Shown: piece after piece, positions 1 through 7,662 of the stretch | Numbering within the stretch: position 1 is the stretch's first letter | Layout of the letters: every line of letters starts with the position of its first letter | Assembly (NCBI RefSeq): GCF_900111005.1 | Contig: NZ_FOFV01000001.1 | Location: 806,001-870,000 of the forward strand | Direction: 5' to 3' | DNA from: Lentzea albida | GTDB taxonomy: Bacteria; Actinomycetota; Actinomycetes; Mycobacteriales; Pseudonocardiaceae | Length of the DNA: 64,000 bases | Notes under the pieces: generated by a model | What the model saw: only the letters and a program-made list of their open reading frames with translations | The model's database searches: none | What the model was told of the DNA's origin: nothing | Translations under genes and position numbers: made by a program

Positions 1-273
1 CAGAAGCCGAAGGACTACTTCCACAAGTACCTCGGCTCGGTCGCGGGCCTCGGCCTCTACAAGGGCGTCGCGGACGTGTTCGGCCTGCGCTTCAAGGGCG
101 TGCCGGCGTGGTTCATGCACCGCAGCTACCACGTCGCGTTCATGCCGACCGTGAACCGCAAGCTGCGCGTGCTGATGGACTGGACGCAGGCGCTGTTCTA
201 CGGCCGCGAGGTCGTCGCCCTGGGCCAGATCAACGACCCGAAGTCGGACTTCGACCGCGCGGTGCAGTCCTGA
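1..273 (+). CDS. ndh: Type II NADH dehydrogenase (NDH-2), C-terminal part only
   Basis: The reading frame is already open at base 1 and runs to TGA at 271-273, giving the last 90 residues of a protein whose start lies outside the window. The tail (YLGSVAGLGLYKG, VPAWFMHRSYHV, RVLMDWTQALFYGREVV) resembles the membrane-associating C-terminal region of single-subunit NADH:quinone oxidoreductases, which pass electrons from NADH to menaquinone without pumping protons. The FAD and NAD(H) Rossmann motifs would lie upstream and cannot be checked here. The family call rests on the C-terminal signature alone; another flavoprotein of the same superfamily is possible. A strong hairpin terminator follows at 321. 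Confidence 0.72.
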   Translation, partial: QKPKDYFHKYLGSVAGLGLYKGVADVFGLRFKGVPAWFMHRSYHVAFMPTVNRKLRVLMDWTQALFYGREVVALGQINDPKSDFDRAVQS

Positions 274-320
274 CGCGCCTGCCGACGCAGGGTTAGCCCT
301 TACTCCCTGTGAGTGCACAA

Positions 321-356
321 GTGCCCCGAACGAGACCTCGTTCGGGGCACTTCTTT
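321..356 (+). terminator. Rho-independent terminator after ndh
   Basis: Perfect 13-bp arms (GTGCCCCGAACGA at 321-333 and TCGTTCGGGGCAC at 338-350) close a 4-nt loop and are followed by TTCTTT. It separates the dehydrogenase from the peptide/ATP-grasp unit downstream. Confidence 0.85.
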
Positions 357-494
357 GGTCTGGAGGCGGAACTTGAGCCCCCGATCGGAGTAAGCTCCGA
401 GGGTCGTCTTGACATTGCGTTACGTGTTTCGGAGACTACGGCTGGTGCATCACCTGAATGCGTGATTCGCCATGTGGGGAGAGAGGTGATCCCG

Positions 495-617
495 ATGTCT
501 CTCGAGGAGCTGGCCGCACAGCTTCGTCGTGGCGAGATCGAGGACCCCGCGTTGGCGCAGTACGCCGCAGAGTACGCGCAGGCGGGGCAGGTTTTCCGCA
601 GCAAGAAGGACGATTGA
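495..617 (+). CDS. 40-residue peptide, candidate precursor for the adjacent ATP-grasp ligase
   Basis: ATG at 495 follows a good ribosome site (GAGAGGTGAT). The peptide is 40 residues: an acidic, helix-prone N-terminal half (MSLEELAAQLRRGEIED), an Ala/Tyr/Gln middle and a charged tail ending SKKDD. It has no signal peptide and no Cys. A longer in-frame reading from base 309 exists but would include the upstream terminator, so the short start is preferred. The stop TGA (615-617) overlaps a possible TTG start of the ATP-grasp gene, which suggests translational coupling. A leader-like acidic half, a Lys/Asp-rich tail and the ligase partner make it a candidate RiPP precursor. I do not recognise a named family; that function is inference. 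Confidence 0.62.
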   Translation: MSLEELAAQLRRGEIEDPALAQYAAEYAQAGQVFRSKKDD

Positions 618-1720
618 CCAGGTCGGCTGACGGGCGGGTGCCGGGTGCCCCGTCCGAGGCTGCGAGGCCCCTTCTCCTGCAGGGCCAGGAGTACCTCTTC
701 CGTTCCCCGCCCAAGTGCCTCGACTTCCAGGAGCAGGTCCACCGCCTCGGCATGGTCGACGAGGGCGACGGCAACCCGCAGCCCTGCGTGCTCGTCCTGG
801 CCCGCGCCGCCGACATGGAGATGAACGAACTCTCCATCGCCCTGGCAGAGCGCGGCATCCGCATGGCCCGCATCGACGCCGACCGCTGCGTGGACCTCCC
901 GCTGTCGGTCTACACCGACCAGCCCCTCGTAGAACTGGACCGCTGGCTCCTGCGCCCACTGCTGGTCTGGCGCCGCCACTTCGAACTCTCCGCGGTCCCC
1001 GTCGAACCGGGCACCCTCGCCGGCGCCTACGCCGTCGACCAGTGGGCCTCAGTGGCCAACTGGCTGTCCTCACGCTCCGACTGGGCTCATGTGAACCCGT
1101 CGCGCTTCTCAACGCACCTGGACCGCCTCACGCAGCTCTCCGACGCCAGTTCGTTCGGACTGCGCGTACCCCGCACGGCCGTGACGACCCGACCGGGCCG
1201 CACCCGCCCGGGAGGCGGCAGCTGCATCGTCAAAACGGCCGGCCGCCACCTCCTCGAGCCACGCCCAGGCGTCCAGCACGGCCTCTTCCCACGCCCCCTG
1301 GAGACCTCCAGGGCGTCAGACGCCCCGGAACCCGCCCCGGTGATCGTCCAGGAGTACGTGCCGTCGGAGACGGAACTGCGCGTCTTCGTGGTGGGCGAGC
1401 AGTGCATCGCCTACCAGGTCGACAAACTGGACCCGGCCCAACTCTGGGTGGATCCCGACGCGGTCCGCGTCACGAGGACCACGATCCCGACGTCCCTCTC
1501 GGACAAGTTGCTCGCCCTCGCCCGCCACTGGCGCGTGCAGGTGGCGGCATTCGACCTGCTCGTGACCGCCGGTGGAGACCACGTGTTCCTGGAGATCAAC
1601 GTCAACTGCGACTGGCGCTGGTTCGAGCACAGGGCCGACGACAACAGCGTCTCCACGGCCGTGCACGACTGGGTGGCGCTGCGCTTCAAGGAACTGCTCG
1701 GCGCGGGAAGGGGACGCTGA
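614..1720 (+). CDS. ATP-grasp ligase, MvdD/graspetide-synthetase-like
   Basis: About 368 residues from TTG 614 (or 360 from GTG 638; the start is uncertain because neither has a strong ribosome site, but third-position GC shows coding upstream of the first ATG at 752). The N-terminal pre-grasp domain begins near CVLVLARAADMEMN; the ATP-grasp core includes VIVQEYVPSETELRVFVVG and the metal-binding loop FLEINVNCDWRWFEHR, the form (FLEVNP.GQW.W.E) seen in ligases that act on ribosomal peptides rather than in RimK proper. Such enzymes use ATP to activate a carboxylate and form an ester, amide or peptide bond. The gene overlaps the stop of the 40-residue peptide, the obvious candidate substrate. 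No transporter or protease is adjacent. The ATP-grasp assignment is firm; the substrate is inference. Confidence 0.8.
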   Translation: MTRSADGRVPGAPSEAARPLLLQGQEYLFRSPPKCLDFQEQVHRLGMVDEGDGNPQPCVLVLARAADMEMNELSIALAERGIRMARIDADRCVDLPLSVYTDQPLVELDRWLLRPLLVWRRHFELSAVPVEPGTLAGAYAVDQWASVANWLSSRSDWAHVNPSRFSTHLDRLTQLSDASSFGLRVPRTAVTTRPGRTRPGGGSCIVKTAGRHLLEPRPGVQHGLFPRPLETSRASDAPEPAPVIVQEYVPSETELRVFVVGEQCIAYQVDKLDPAQLWVDPDAVRVTRTTIPTSLSDKLLALARHWRVQVAAFDLLVTAGGDHVFLEINVNCDWRWFEHRADDNSVSTAVHDWVALRFKELLGAGRGR

Positions 1721-1838
1721 TGCCCGCGACCGTTCGACGCTTACGGGAGTGCTCGCTCTAGTCCAATTCGCTGGGCCGCTCGGGCGAGAAACGACCATCC
1801 GCTCACACAAGCCGACGATCAAGGCCTAGGCTCACCGC

Positions 1839-1912
1839 GCCCCCGTAGCCCAATCGGTAGAGGCAGGTCCCTTAAAAGGATCACAGTACGGGTTCGAATC
1901 CCGTCGGGGGTA
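1839..1912 (+). tRNA. tRNA with anticodon UAA (Leu), short class-I form
   Basis: A full cloverleaf folds by eye: acceptor GCCCCCG (1839-1845) with CGGGGGT (1905-1911) and discriminator A1912; D arm GCC/GGC; anticodon stem GGTCC/GGATC around the loop CTTAAAA (1871-1877), anticodon TAA at 1873-1875; a variable region of only five bases (1883-1887); T arm ACGGG-TTCGAAT-CCCGT (1888-1904). No CCA is encoded. Leucine tRNAs normally have a long variable arm of about 15 bases, so the 74-nt class-I shape is notable, although I recall a short UAA tRNA annotated in mycobacteria. UUA is very rare in such genomes; two UUA codons are visible in genes of this window. Confidence 0.85.
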
Positions 1913-1930
1913 CTTCTGTTCACCTGTATG

Positions 1931-1971
1931 GATCATCGCCTGACCAGCGCAGACGCCGTCAGGCGATGATC
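1931..1971 (+). terminator. Long hairpin just downstream of the tRNA
   Basis: GATCATCGCCTGAC (1931-1944) pairs perfectly with GTCAGGCGATGATC (1958-1971) across a 13-nt loop, 18 bases after the tRNA. There is no T tract, so it could serve as a terminator or as a processing structure for the tRNA transcript. The rest of 1972-2202 shows no gene. Confidence 0.55.
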
Positions 1972-2202
1972 ATGTAACTCCCGGTGACACCGGCTCGGCT
2001 CCCGTTCCGCGCGCTCGTCACGTGCCGAAGTGGTGCCCGCGTACCACTGCCGCCGCCTTGTGTTGGTGATCACAGCCCTCTGGCGGCCTGTGGATCATCG
2101 GCCGCGCTGGGTGTTCAACCGCCACGATCGAGTAACACCCGAACGGGCCATGTGCGATCTTGAGATCACTGATCGTGCTGTGAAGGTGGTGGCTCGTTCC
2201 CG

Positions 2203-3291
2203 ATGCGTGAGCTTCTCCGTGACGTCATGCAGCTCCAGGCCGAGTGGACCTCCGAGAACACACCGGAGATGCAGGAACGCGGCCGACTGATCCGCCACGA
2301 CATCCCGAACTGGCTGCGGGAGCGGTTGCCCGACCTCCGACGTGCGGCTCCGGTCGAGATCACCGACTGGCGGGTCGGGAGCAGTGACGGCGCCGGCAAC
2401 AGGGCCGAGATCCCTTGGGCGCGCGTGCATTCGGCCAGTCGGTCTCCGTCCGCTACCAAGGGCTGGTACGTCGTCTACCTGTTCGCGGCACCGGGCGATC
2501 GGGTCTACCTGTCGCTGATGCAGGCCGCCAGTCGCAAGAAGAACCGCGAGTACAAGGGATTGCCGGGGAGCGGGCTCCGGCAACGGGCGTACGAGATGCG
2601 GGAGGCGCTGTCGGCGAGTTTGCGGGCGCGGCCGGACCTCGTCGACGCGATCGAACTCAAGGCCACCCGGTCCGAGTTGGGGCGGGCGTACGAGGACGGC
2701 ACCGTCGTGGCGTTCGAGTACCCGTTGGGAGACCTGCCTTCCGACCAGGTGCTCGCCGACGACCTGACCTTCCTCGTCTCCGTCCTCAGCGAGCTGTACG
2801 AGCTCCTCGACCACGGCACGACGGCTCCCGAGATCGCCGACGCGGAGGTCGAGGCGGAGCGGTTGGCGGGCAAAGCCCGCAGTGGGCAGGGACTTCGTCA
2901 GAGTGCGCCGGAACGGATCGCGATCGAACGACGCGCGGTCGCGGTGGCGACGGAGTACCTGGAGGAGCAGGGATACGACGTGGAGGACGTCGGGGCCAAG
3001 GAGTCCTACGACCTCGATGCCCGTCGTGCGGACGAGCGCGTCTACGTCGAGGTCAAAGGCACCACCACGACGTGGACGGACGCCTCCGAGATCATCCTGA
3101 CGCGCAAGGAGGTCGAGCTGCACCTGCGCGAGTACCCGAACAACATGCTGCTGGTCGTCAGCGGCATCGTGCTCGACCGCTCGGTGTCACCGCCGGAGGC
3201 GTCGGGCGGCACCCTGCGCGTGATCCGCCCGTGGGCGGTCAAGGAGCCCAACCTCACGCCGGTGTCCTACCGGTACCTCGTCGGCGAGTGA
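2203..3291 (+). CDS. McrB_N (DUF3578)-DUF3883 protein, predicted modification-dependent nuclease
   Basis: 362 residues. The N-terminal ~190 residues match the McrB N-terminal domain (DUF3578) pattern, with WYVVYLFAAPGDRVYLSL and a GLPGSGLRQRAYEMR stretch; in McrB this domain reads modified DNA. The C-terminal ~120 residues look like DUF3883, a PD-(D/E)xK nuclease-fold domain: ERRAVAVATEYLEEQGYDV, then SYDLDA and the catalytic-type VEVKG. The GTPase domain and McrC partner of true McrBC are absent, so this is a stand-alone reader-nuclease fusion. ATG 2203 has no clear ribosome site. It lies directly after a tRNA gene, a common insertion point for defence genes. A type IV restriction-like role is inference; catalysis has not been shown for this arrangement as far as I know. 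Confidence 0.75.
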   Translation: MRELLRDVMQLQAEWTSENTPEMQERGRLIRHDIPNWLRERLPDLRRAAPVEITDWRVGSSDGAGNRAEIPWARVHSASRSPSATKGWYVVYLFAAPGDRVYLSLMQAASRKKNREYKGLPGSGLRQRAYEMREALSASLRARPDLVDAIELKATRSELGRAYEDGTVVAFEYPLGDLPSDQVLADDLTFLVSVLSELYELLDHGTTAPEIADAEVEAERLAGKARSGQGLRQSAPERIAIERRAVAVATEYLEEQGYDVEDVGAKESYDLDARRADERVYVEVKGTTTTWTDASEIILTRKEVELHLREYPNNMLLVVSGIVLDRSVSPPEASGGTLRVIRPWAVKEPNLTPVSYRYLVGE

Positions 3292-3310
3292 CACCAGCCG
3301 GACATGCGAA

Positions 3311-3350
3311 GGGCCCGCCCCCGGCACGAAAGCCGAGAGCGGGCCCGAAA
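3311..3350. terminator. Bidirectional terminator between convergent genes
   Basis: GGGCCCGC (3311-3318) pairs with GCGGGCCC (3339-3346); an inner CGGC/GCCG adds to the stem and AAAAA follows on the plus strand. It lies between the nuclease-like gene and the convergent lectin-like gene. Confidence 0.75.
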
Positions 3351-3359
3351 AAGCAGTGA

Positions 3360-4220
3360 TCAGTTCTTCTTCACCTGGTTGAGCCGCGTGATCACGGCCC
3401 CGCCGTCCTGCATCCCGAACGAGTTGCACGCGGTGTCCCAGGGAAAGCGCGAGCAGATGTTGGACTGCACGACGACGTCCTGCTCGCTGTTCCAGCCCGA
3501 CCCGATGATCTTGGCGTTCTTCCACACCTTGGTGACCGGGTTGTAGCTGTACCAGAGCAGGTTGCCGTTGTTCTGGTTCACGGCGTAGAACGTCTCGCCG
3601 CCGGCCGAGCTGAGGTGCTTCAGGTTCTGCCAGCCCGTGGTGACCGTCGACACCGGCTTGACCCAGGTCGCCGTGGCGCCGGACCAGAAGTCGATGTAGT
3701 AGCGGTACATCGCGCCGCCCGCGTTGCGCGCGTAGACGACGCCTCGGCTGGTGGCGACGATCGCGTTGTACTGGGTCAGGCCCGTCTCGAGCAGGGCACC
3801 CTGCACGGCCCACTGCTGGGTCGTGAAGTTGAAGTAGTGCGCCTTGAGGTTGCCTGCGGCGTCGAGGGTGTAGATGACGCCGTCCTCGTCCACCGTGATC
3901 CGGTTGCGGGTGTTCGCCGCGGTGTAGTTCCAGCCCTGGCCGAGGACGAGGTACTGGCTGCCGTTGAGCAGGTCCCAGCCGGTTCCGTTGTAGTGCAGCA
4001 CTCTGAGCTCGCCGCCGGTGGTGATGCTGAACATCCACCCGCTCGGGCCGGCGATGACGCGGCCCTGCCAGCCCGCGCCGATCTGGTAGCTCTGGCCCCA
4101 GGCGAAGGTTCCGGTGGCCGGTGTCGAGTGCTCGAACAGGAAGAGGTTACCGGTCGTGCCGCACGGGTAGACCGGTGCGAGGCCGTAGCGGGACGACAAC
4201 GTGGTGCTTGGTCCTGGCAT
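3360..4220 (-). CDS. Tachylectin-2-like beta-propeller protein
   Basis: 286 residues of repeating beta-strand units rich in W, G, Y and N, with recurring blades of the type TTGWQNLKHLSSAGGETFYAV and GQGWNYTAANTRNRITV. This resembles tachylectin-type propellers that bind N-acetylated sugars. No N-terminal signal peptide or membrane segment is visible. The gene starts 16 bases after the ceramidase-like gene ends, so it is probably the last gene of a three-gene operon. A carbohydrate-binding role is inferred from fold only. A C-terminal pair of Cys (CSRFPWDTAC) could form a disulfide if the protein is exported by another route. Confidence 0.68.
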   Translation of the reverse strand: MPGPSTTLSSRYGLAPVYPCGTTGNLFLFEHSTPATGTFAWGQSYQIGAGWQGRVIAGPSGWMFSITTGGELRVLHYNGTGWDLLNGSQYLVLGQGWNYTAANTRNRITVDEDGVIYTLDAAGNLKAHYFNFTTQQWAVQGALLETGLTQYNAIVATSRGVVYARNAGGAMYRYYIDFWSGATATWVKPVSTVTTGWQNLKHLSSAGGETFYAVNQNNGNLLWYSYNPVTKVWKNAKIIGSGWNSEQDVVVQSNICSRFPWDTACNSFGMQDGGAVITRLNQVKKN

Positions 4221-4236
4221 TTCTTCGATCCACCCC

Positions 4237-5604
4237 TCAGAGGTTCAGCATTGCTGTGCTGGCGTCCATGACGATGCGCTCGGTCGTTCCCGGCGCTGCG
4301 GGCCCGCTCGGGCTGAACTTGAGCGGTGCGGGCCAGGGGTAGAACGTCGTCCACGTGTCTTCGCCGGAGAGCTCGGGATCGTCGACCCAGCCGGCCTCGT
4401 AGCCCCAGCGCACGGCGCCGCCGTCCTGCAGGATGCCGTTGGCCGCCACGTAACCCTCGGTCTCGTTGGCGTAGGCCATGACCCAGAGGTTGCCCGGGAT
4501 CTGGTTGCGCAGGTTCGCGGCGTACTCGGACAGGACCTCGTGCGACATCGCGAAGATGTTGAGACCGCCCAGCTTCCAGCGCTGGATGGGCATCGGGAAC
4601 ACGCGCGGCAGGCCCGGGCCCGCGATCTGCTCGAGCATGACCTCGGCGTGGCGGTAGGCGTACTCGCTCGGTGTGTTGTTGTCGAGCCGGGCGCTGTAGC
4701 TGTTGCGGGCGCGGATCACGGCGGCCGGGTCGCCGAAGTCCACGGTGAACGGGAGGCTGAGTTCCTGGTAGTACGTCGTGATCGGGGCGGTGACGGCGGT
4801 CCAGCCGCCCGAGTTCACCATCGACACGACCTCGTTGCCGAGGATCGTGCCGAGGTTCGTGACCTGGCTCGGGCTCTTCGCGTCAATGGGCTCCTGGTCG
4901 CCGGCGGCGCCCTGGAAGAACAGCGCCTGCACGCCGAGCGCGTTGCTGATCACGTCGGTGGCGGCACCGGGGAAGTCGCTGCAGAACGTCCTGTCGATGC
5001 CGCGCGACACGGCGTGGCAGGCGTATCCGAAGAGGACGGTCTGCAGGGCGTTGTCGCTCGTGCGACGGGCGATCAGCGCGTTGACCGTGGTGAGGACGTT
5101 GGGCTCACCGGCGCGGTTGTAGCCGATCGACGCGTTGCCTTCCTTGTACCACAACGTGACCTGCGTGCGGGCCATCGCCAGGGTTTCCTGCACGAGGGTG
5201 ACCATCTGCGAGATGAACACGTTGGTCGTGTCCTCGATCGCGCTGATGTCCGCCGGGGTGAGGCTCATCATCACGTACGGGTGCGGGCGCGTGGTGCCGA
5301 TGAACGGGCCGGAGTGGGTGTGGCTGCAGATGATCAGGAAGTTGCCGTTCTGGTTGTTCACCAACGGCAGCACCTGGGATCTGATCGACTGGTGCACGTA
5401 TCTGGGAATGCTGACGACGTCGATGCGGAGCATGACCTTGGGGCCGGCTCCGTCGTCGATGACGATGCACTGGGCGCGCAGCCTGCGGTCGACCGCGCCC
5501 TGGTTGCCGCGCGGCGCGCCGCCGTAGCCGGCCATCCACAGACTGGGGTACGGCGGCCAGGTCGGGGTGTAGTCCAGGGTCTTCACGGACATGGAGATGG
5601 GCAT
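4237..5604 (-). CDS. Neutral/alkaline ceramidase-like hydrolase
   Basis: 455 residues from ATG 5604, chosen because GGAGGGA lies 7-8 bases upstream. The region around ICSHTHSGPFIG is the metal-binding SHTHSGP motif of neutral/alkaline non-lysosomal ceramidases, and the N-terminal WMAGYGGAPRGNQG and later FQGAAGDQEP are also typical. The family hydrolyses the amide of ceramide or similar N-acyl lipids using zinc. It is shorter than many members (usually 600 or more) and lacks the usual C-terminal beta-sandwich domain and a signal peptide. It lies between a Tat-exported propeller and a lectin-like propeller. Substrate unknown; cytoplasmic versus exported location is open. Confidence 0.78.
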   Translation of the reverse strand: MPISMSVKTLDYTPTWPPYPSLWMAGYGGAPRGNQGAVDRRLRAQCIVIDDGAGPKVMLRIDVVSIPRYVHQSIRSQVLPLVNNQNGNFLIICSHTHSGPFIGTTRPHPYVMMSLTPADISAIEDTTNVFISQMVTLVQETLAMARTQVTLWYKEGNASIGYNRAGEPNVLTTVNALIARRTSDNALQTVLFGYACHAVSRGIDRTFCSDFPGAATDVISNALGVQALFFQGAAGDQEPIDAKSPSQVTNLGTILGNEVVSMVNSGGWTAVTAPITTYYQELSLPFTVDFGDPAAVIRARNSYSARLDNNTPSEYAYRHAEVMLEQIAGPGLPRVFPMPIQRWKLGGLNIFAMSHEVLSEYAANLRNQIPGNLWVMAYANETEGYVAANGILQDGGAVRWGYEAGWVDDPELSGEDTWTTFYPWPAPLKFSPSGPAAPGTTERIVMDASTAMLNL

Positions 5605-5623
5605 CGCGAGTTCCCTCCGGCGC

Positions 5624-6673
5624 TCAGGCGGTCTCGACGAACGCGACGGAGGTCGGCGTGTTCGAGTTGGGGGTCGGCAAAGAGCTGTCCGGCTTGCCGG
5701 AGTTCGTGTCCGCGGACGTGACCTTGCGGTTCTTCTTGTCCAGCACGAACGCCCGGCCACCGTCCTTGCTCATCGCGAGAGGACCGTTCGCCTTGCCGTT
5801 GGACTCCTTCGTCCTGACCTTGTTCGAGTTGATGTTCACCGTGACCAGCTGCGAGTCGGAGTCGCGGCCCGCGTAGAGGCTCACGGCCGCGAAGGTGCCG
5901 TTCGGGTGCACCGCCAGGCCGCACGGGATGCCGTCGAGCGCGGTCGCCCCGGACTTGCCGCCGCGCAGCCCGAACGTGGCCAGCTCACGCGACTGCGCCA
6001 CGTACAGGTTCTTGCCCTTGGGATCGATGGCGAGCAGCAGCGGCCTGCCCTCGGTCTCGAACTTGCCCGACACGGCGTTCTTCGCGGTGTCGATGATCGT
6101 GACGCCCTTGGCCCGCTCGTCGCCGACGAACAGCTGCTTGCCGTCCGGGCTGAGCGCGAGCGAGCGCGGCAGCAGGCCTGCCTTGATCCTCGCCCGGACC
6201 TCGCCGCTCGCCGTGTCGACCACGGCCACGTGCCCGGTGGAACCACCGGCACCGGCGGAGCCGGTCGCCACGTACACCGTCCTGCCGTCGGGCGAGACGA
6301 GCACCTCGTTGGCGAACCCGCCGACGGCGACCTCGCCGGTCACGCGGCCGCCGTCGACGTCCACGACGCTCAGACCCGGCCCGAAGACCGTCCCCACGTA
6401 AGCGCGCAGACCGTCGGGCGAGCCCACGATCCCGTTCGGCTGTCCGTTGACCGGCACGAGCGTCTGCTCGCCGGTCAGGCTCGGGTCGGTCAGCTGCACC
6501 ACGCCGTTGCCGAGGCGGTCCACGCTGCCGATCAGGAGCTTCTGGCGGCCCGCCTTGGGTGCCGCGCCGGCGGCTCCCGCGAACAGGCCTTGTCCGACGA
6601 CGCCCACAGCTGCCCCGCCGAGTGCGGCGGTCAGGAGCGTGCGTCGGGAAACAGGTCGGTACTCGGATGTCAT
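5624..6673 (-). CDS. Tat-exported YVTN-type beta-propeller protein
   Basis: 349 residues from ATG 6673, supported by a GGAGGGGG ribosome site. The N-terminus carries a twin-arginine signal (SRRTLLTAALGGAAVG) followed by AGAAGA-like cleavage sequence. The mature part contains repeated propeller blades with SPDGRTVYVATG, SPDGKQLFVGDE, HPNGTFAAVS and SKDGGRAFVLD, the YVTN pattern. Such proteins are usually surface or periplasmic binding scaffolds; no catalytic motif was seen. First gene of the cassette with the ceramidase-like and tachylectin-like genes. Function beyond export and fold is unknown. Confidence 0.8.
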   Translation of the reverse strand: MTSEYRPVSRRTLLTAALGGAAVGVVGQGLFAGAAGAAPKAGRQKLLIGSVDRLGNGVVQLTDPSLTGEQTLVPVNGQPNGIVGSPDGLRAYVGTVFGPGLSVVDVDGGRVTGEVAVGGFANEVLVSPDGRTVYVATGSAGAGGSTGHVAVVDTASGEVRARIKAGLLPRSLALSPDGKQLFVGDERAKGVTIIDTAKNAVSGKFETEGRPLLLAIDPKGKNLYVAQSRELATFGLRGGKSGATALDGIPCGLAVHPNGTFAAVSLYAGRDSDSQLVTVNINSNKVRTKESNGKANGPLAMSKDGGRAFVLDKKNRKVTSADTNSGKPDSSLPTPNSNTPTSVAFVETA

Positions 6674-6978
6674 GTCGTCCGTCCCCCTCCGGTCCAAGTC
6701 GACTTCTGACCTTTCGACGAAAGGGACGCGGGTGTTATCACTCTCGGTAGCCCGAACGCGTGCTGTAACCCAGTTGAGACATTCCATAGTCGATTGATAC
6801 GCACGGTAGAGGGAGCGTCACGTATCGCGTCTGAACTGGTCTTATGCCAGGTGGCAAGTAAAGCCGCCGACAGGCCGTCGGACCCTGTCGGTTCTGTACG
6901 AATTGGGGTAGTGCTGTGATCGGCTACTGACTGTGACGGAAAGGTGTCAACTGTGTAGTGGCAGCCGCCGCAACGGGC
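6674..6978 (-). promoter_or_regulatory. Intergenic region with candidate promoter of the propeller cassette
   Basis: 305 bases without a gene. On the minus strand a TTGACA (6945-6950) and TAGCCG (6921-6926) are separated by 18 bases, a plausible sigma-70-type promoter that would leave a leader of roughly 240 bases before the propeller gene. No riboswitch-like conserved core was recognised. Confidence 0.35.
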
Positions 6979-7662
6979 TCACCACGTCGGCCGAGCCGTC
7001 ACTCCGCCGTCCACCACGAGGTCGTGCCCGGTGATCCACTTCGCGAGGTCGCTCGCCAGGAAGACGCACGCGTCACCGACGTCCTCGGGCGTGCCGAGGC
7101 GGGTCAGCGGCGCGGCTTCCCGCCACCGCGCGACGCCTTCGGGCCACTGCTCCTCGATGCCGGGCCGCGCGATGAGGCCGGGGGAGACCGTGTTGACCCG
7201 GATCCCGCGCGGCCCGTACTCCAGCGCGGCCGCCCGCGCGTGCATGATCAGCCCGGCCTTGGAGGCCGCGTAGTGGGCGTGACCGGGCGCGGGGTGCGTG
7301 CCCTCGATCGACGCGATGTGCGTGACCGAGCCTCCGGCCGGCAGGTGCGCGACGGCGGCCTGGGTGACGGCGAACGGACCGGTCAGGTTCGTGTCCAGAA
7401 CGGACCGCCACCGCTCGGAGGTCATGCCCGGCAACGGGTCCACGGGCTGCGCGCCCGCGTTGTTCACGACGGCGTCCAGCCGGCCGTGCCGTGCGGCCGC
7501 CTCACCGACCACGCGTTCCGCCTCCGTGCGCAGGTCGCCGTCCTCACGGCCGAGGTGGCGGACGACCAGCGCACCCGCGGCCTCGAACCGGGCGGCGATC
7601 CCCGCGCCGATGGTGCCGCCCGCTCCGGTGACCAGCACGACCTTGCCGCTGAGATCGATCAC
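6979..7662 (-). CDS. SDR-family oxidoreductase
   Basis: 227 residues with the classical short-chain dehydrogenase layout: nucleotide-binding TGAGGTIGAGIA near residue 12, NNAG near 67, catalytic Ser in IASIEG, YxxxK as YAASK near 130, and a PGLI segment after it. The C-terminal ITGHDLVVDGGVTARP is typical of FabG-like enzymes. It would oxidise or reduce a hydroxyl/keto group with NAD(P). Its ATG overlaps the stop of the upstream inositol-phosphatase-family gene by 4 bases, so the two are co-translated. Substrate unknown; the pairing suggests a sugar or cyclitol, which is inference. Confidence 0.85.
   Translation of the reverse strand: MIDLSGKVVLVTGAGGTIGAGIAARFEAAGALVVRHLGREDGDLRTEAERVVGEAAARHGRLDAVVNNAGAQPVDPLPGMTSERWRSVLDTNLTGPFAVTQAAVAHLPAGGSVTHIASIEGTHPAPGHAHYAASKAGLIMHARAAALEYGPRGIRVNTVSPGLIARPGIEEQWPEGVARWREAAPLTRLGTPEDVGDACVFLASDLAKWITGHDLVVDGGVTARPTW

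Noticed and set aside
293-979. Long open frames on the minus strand over the ATP-grasp gene
   Set aside because: They are antisense shadows caused by high GC; third-position GC and motifs support only the plus-strand frame.
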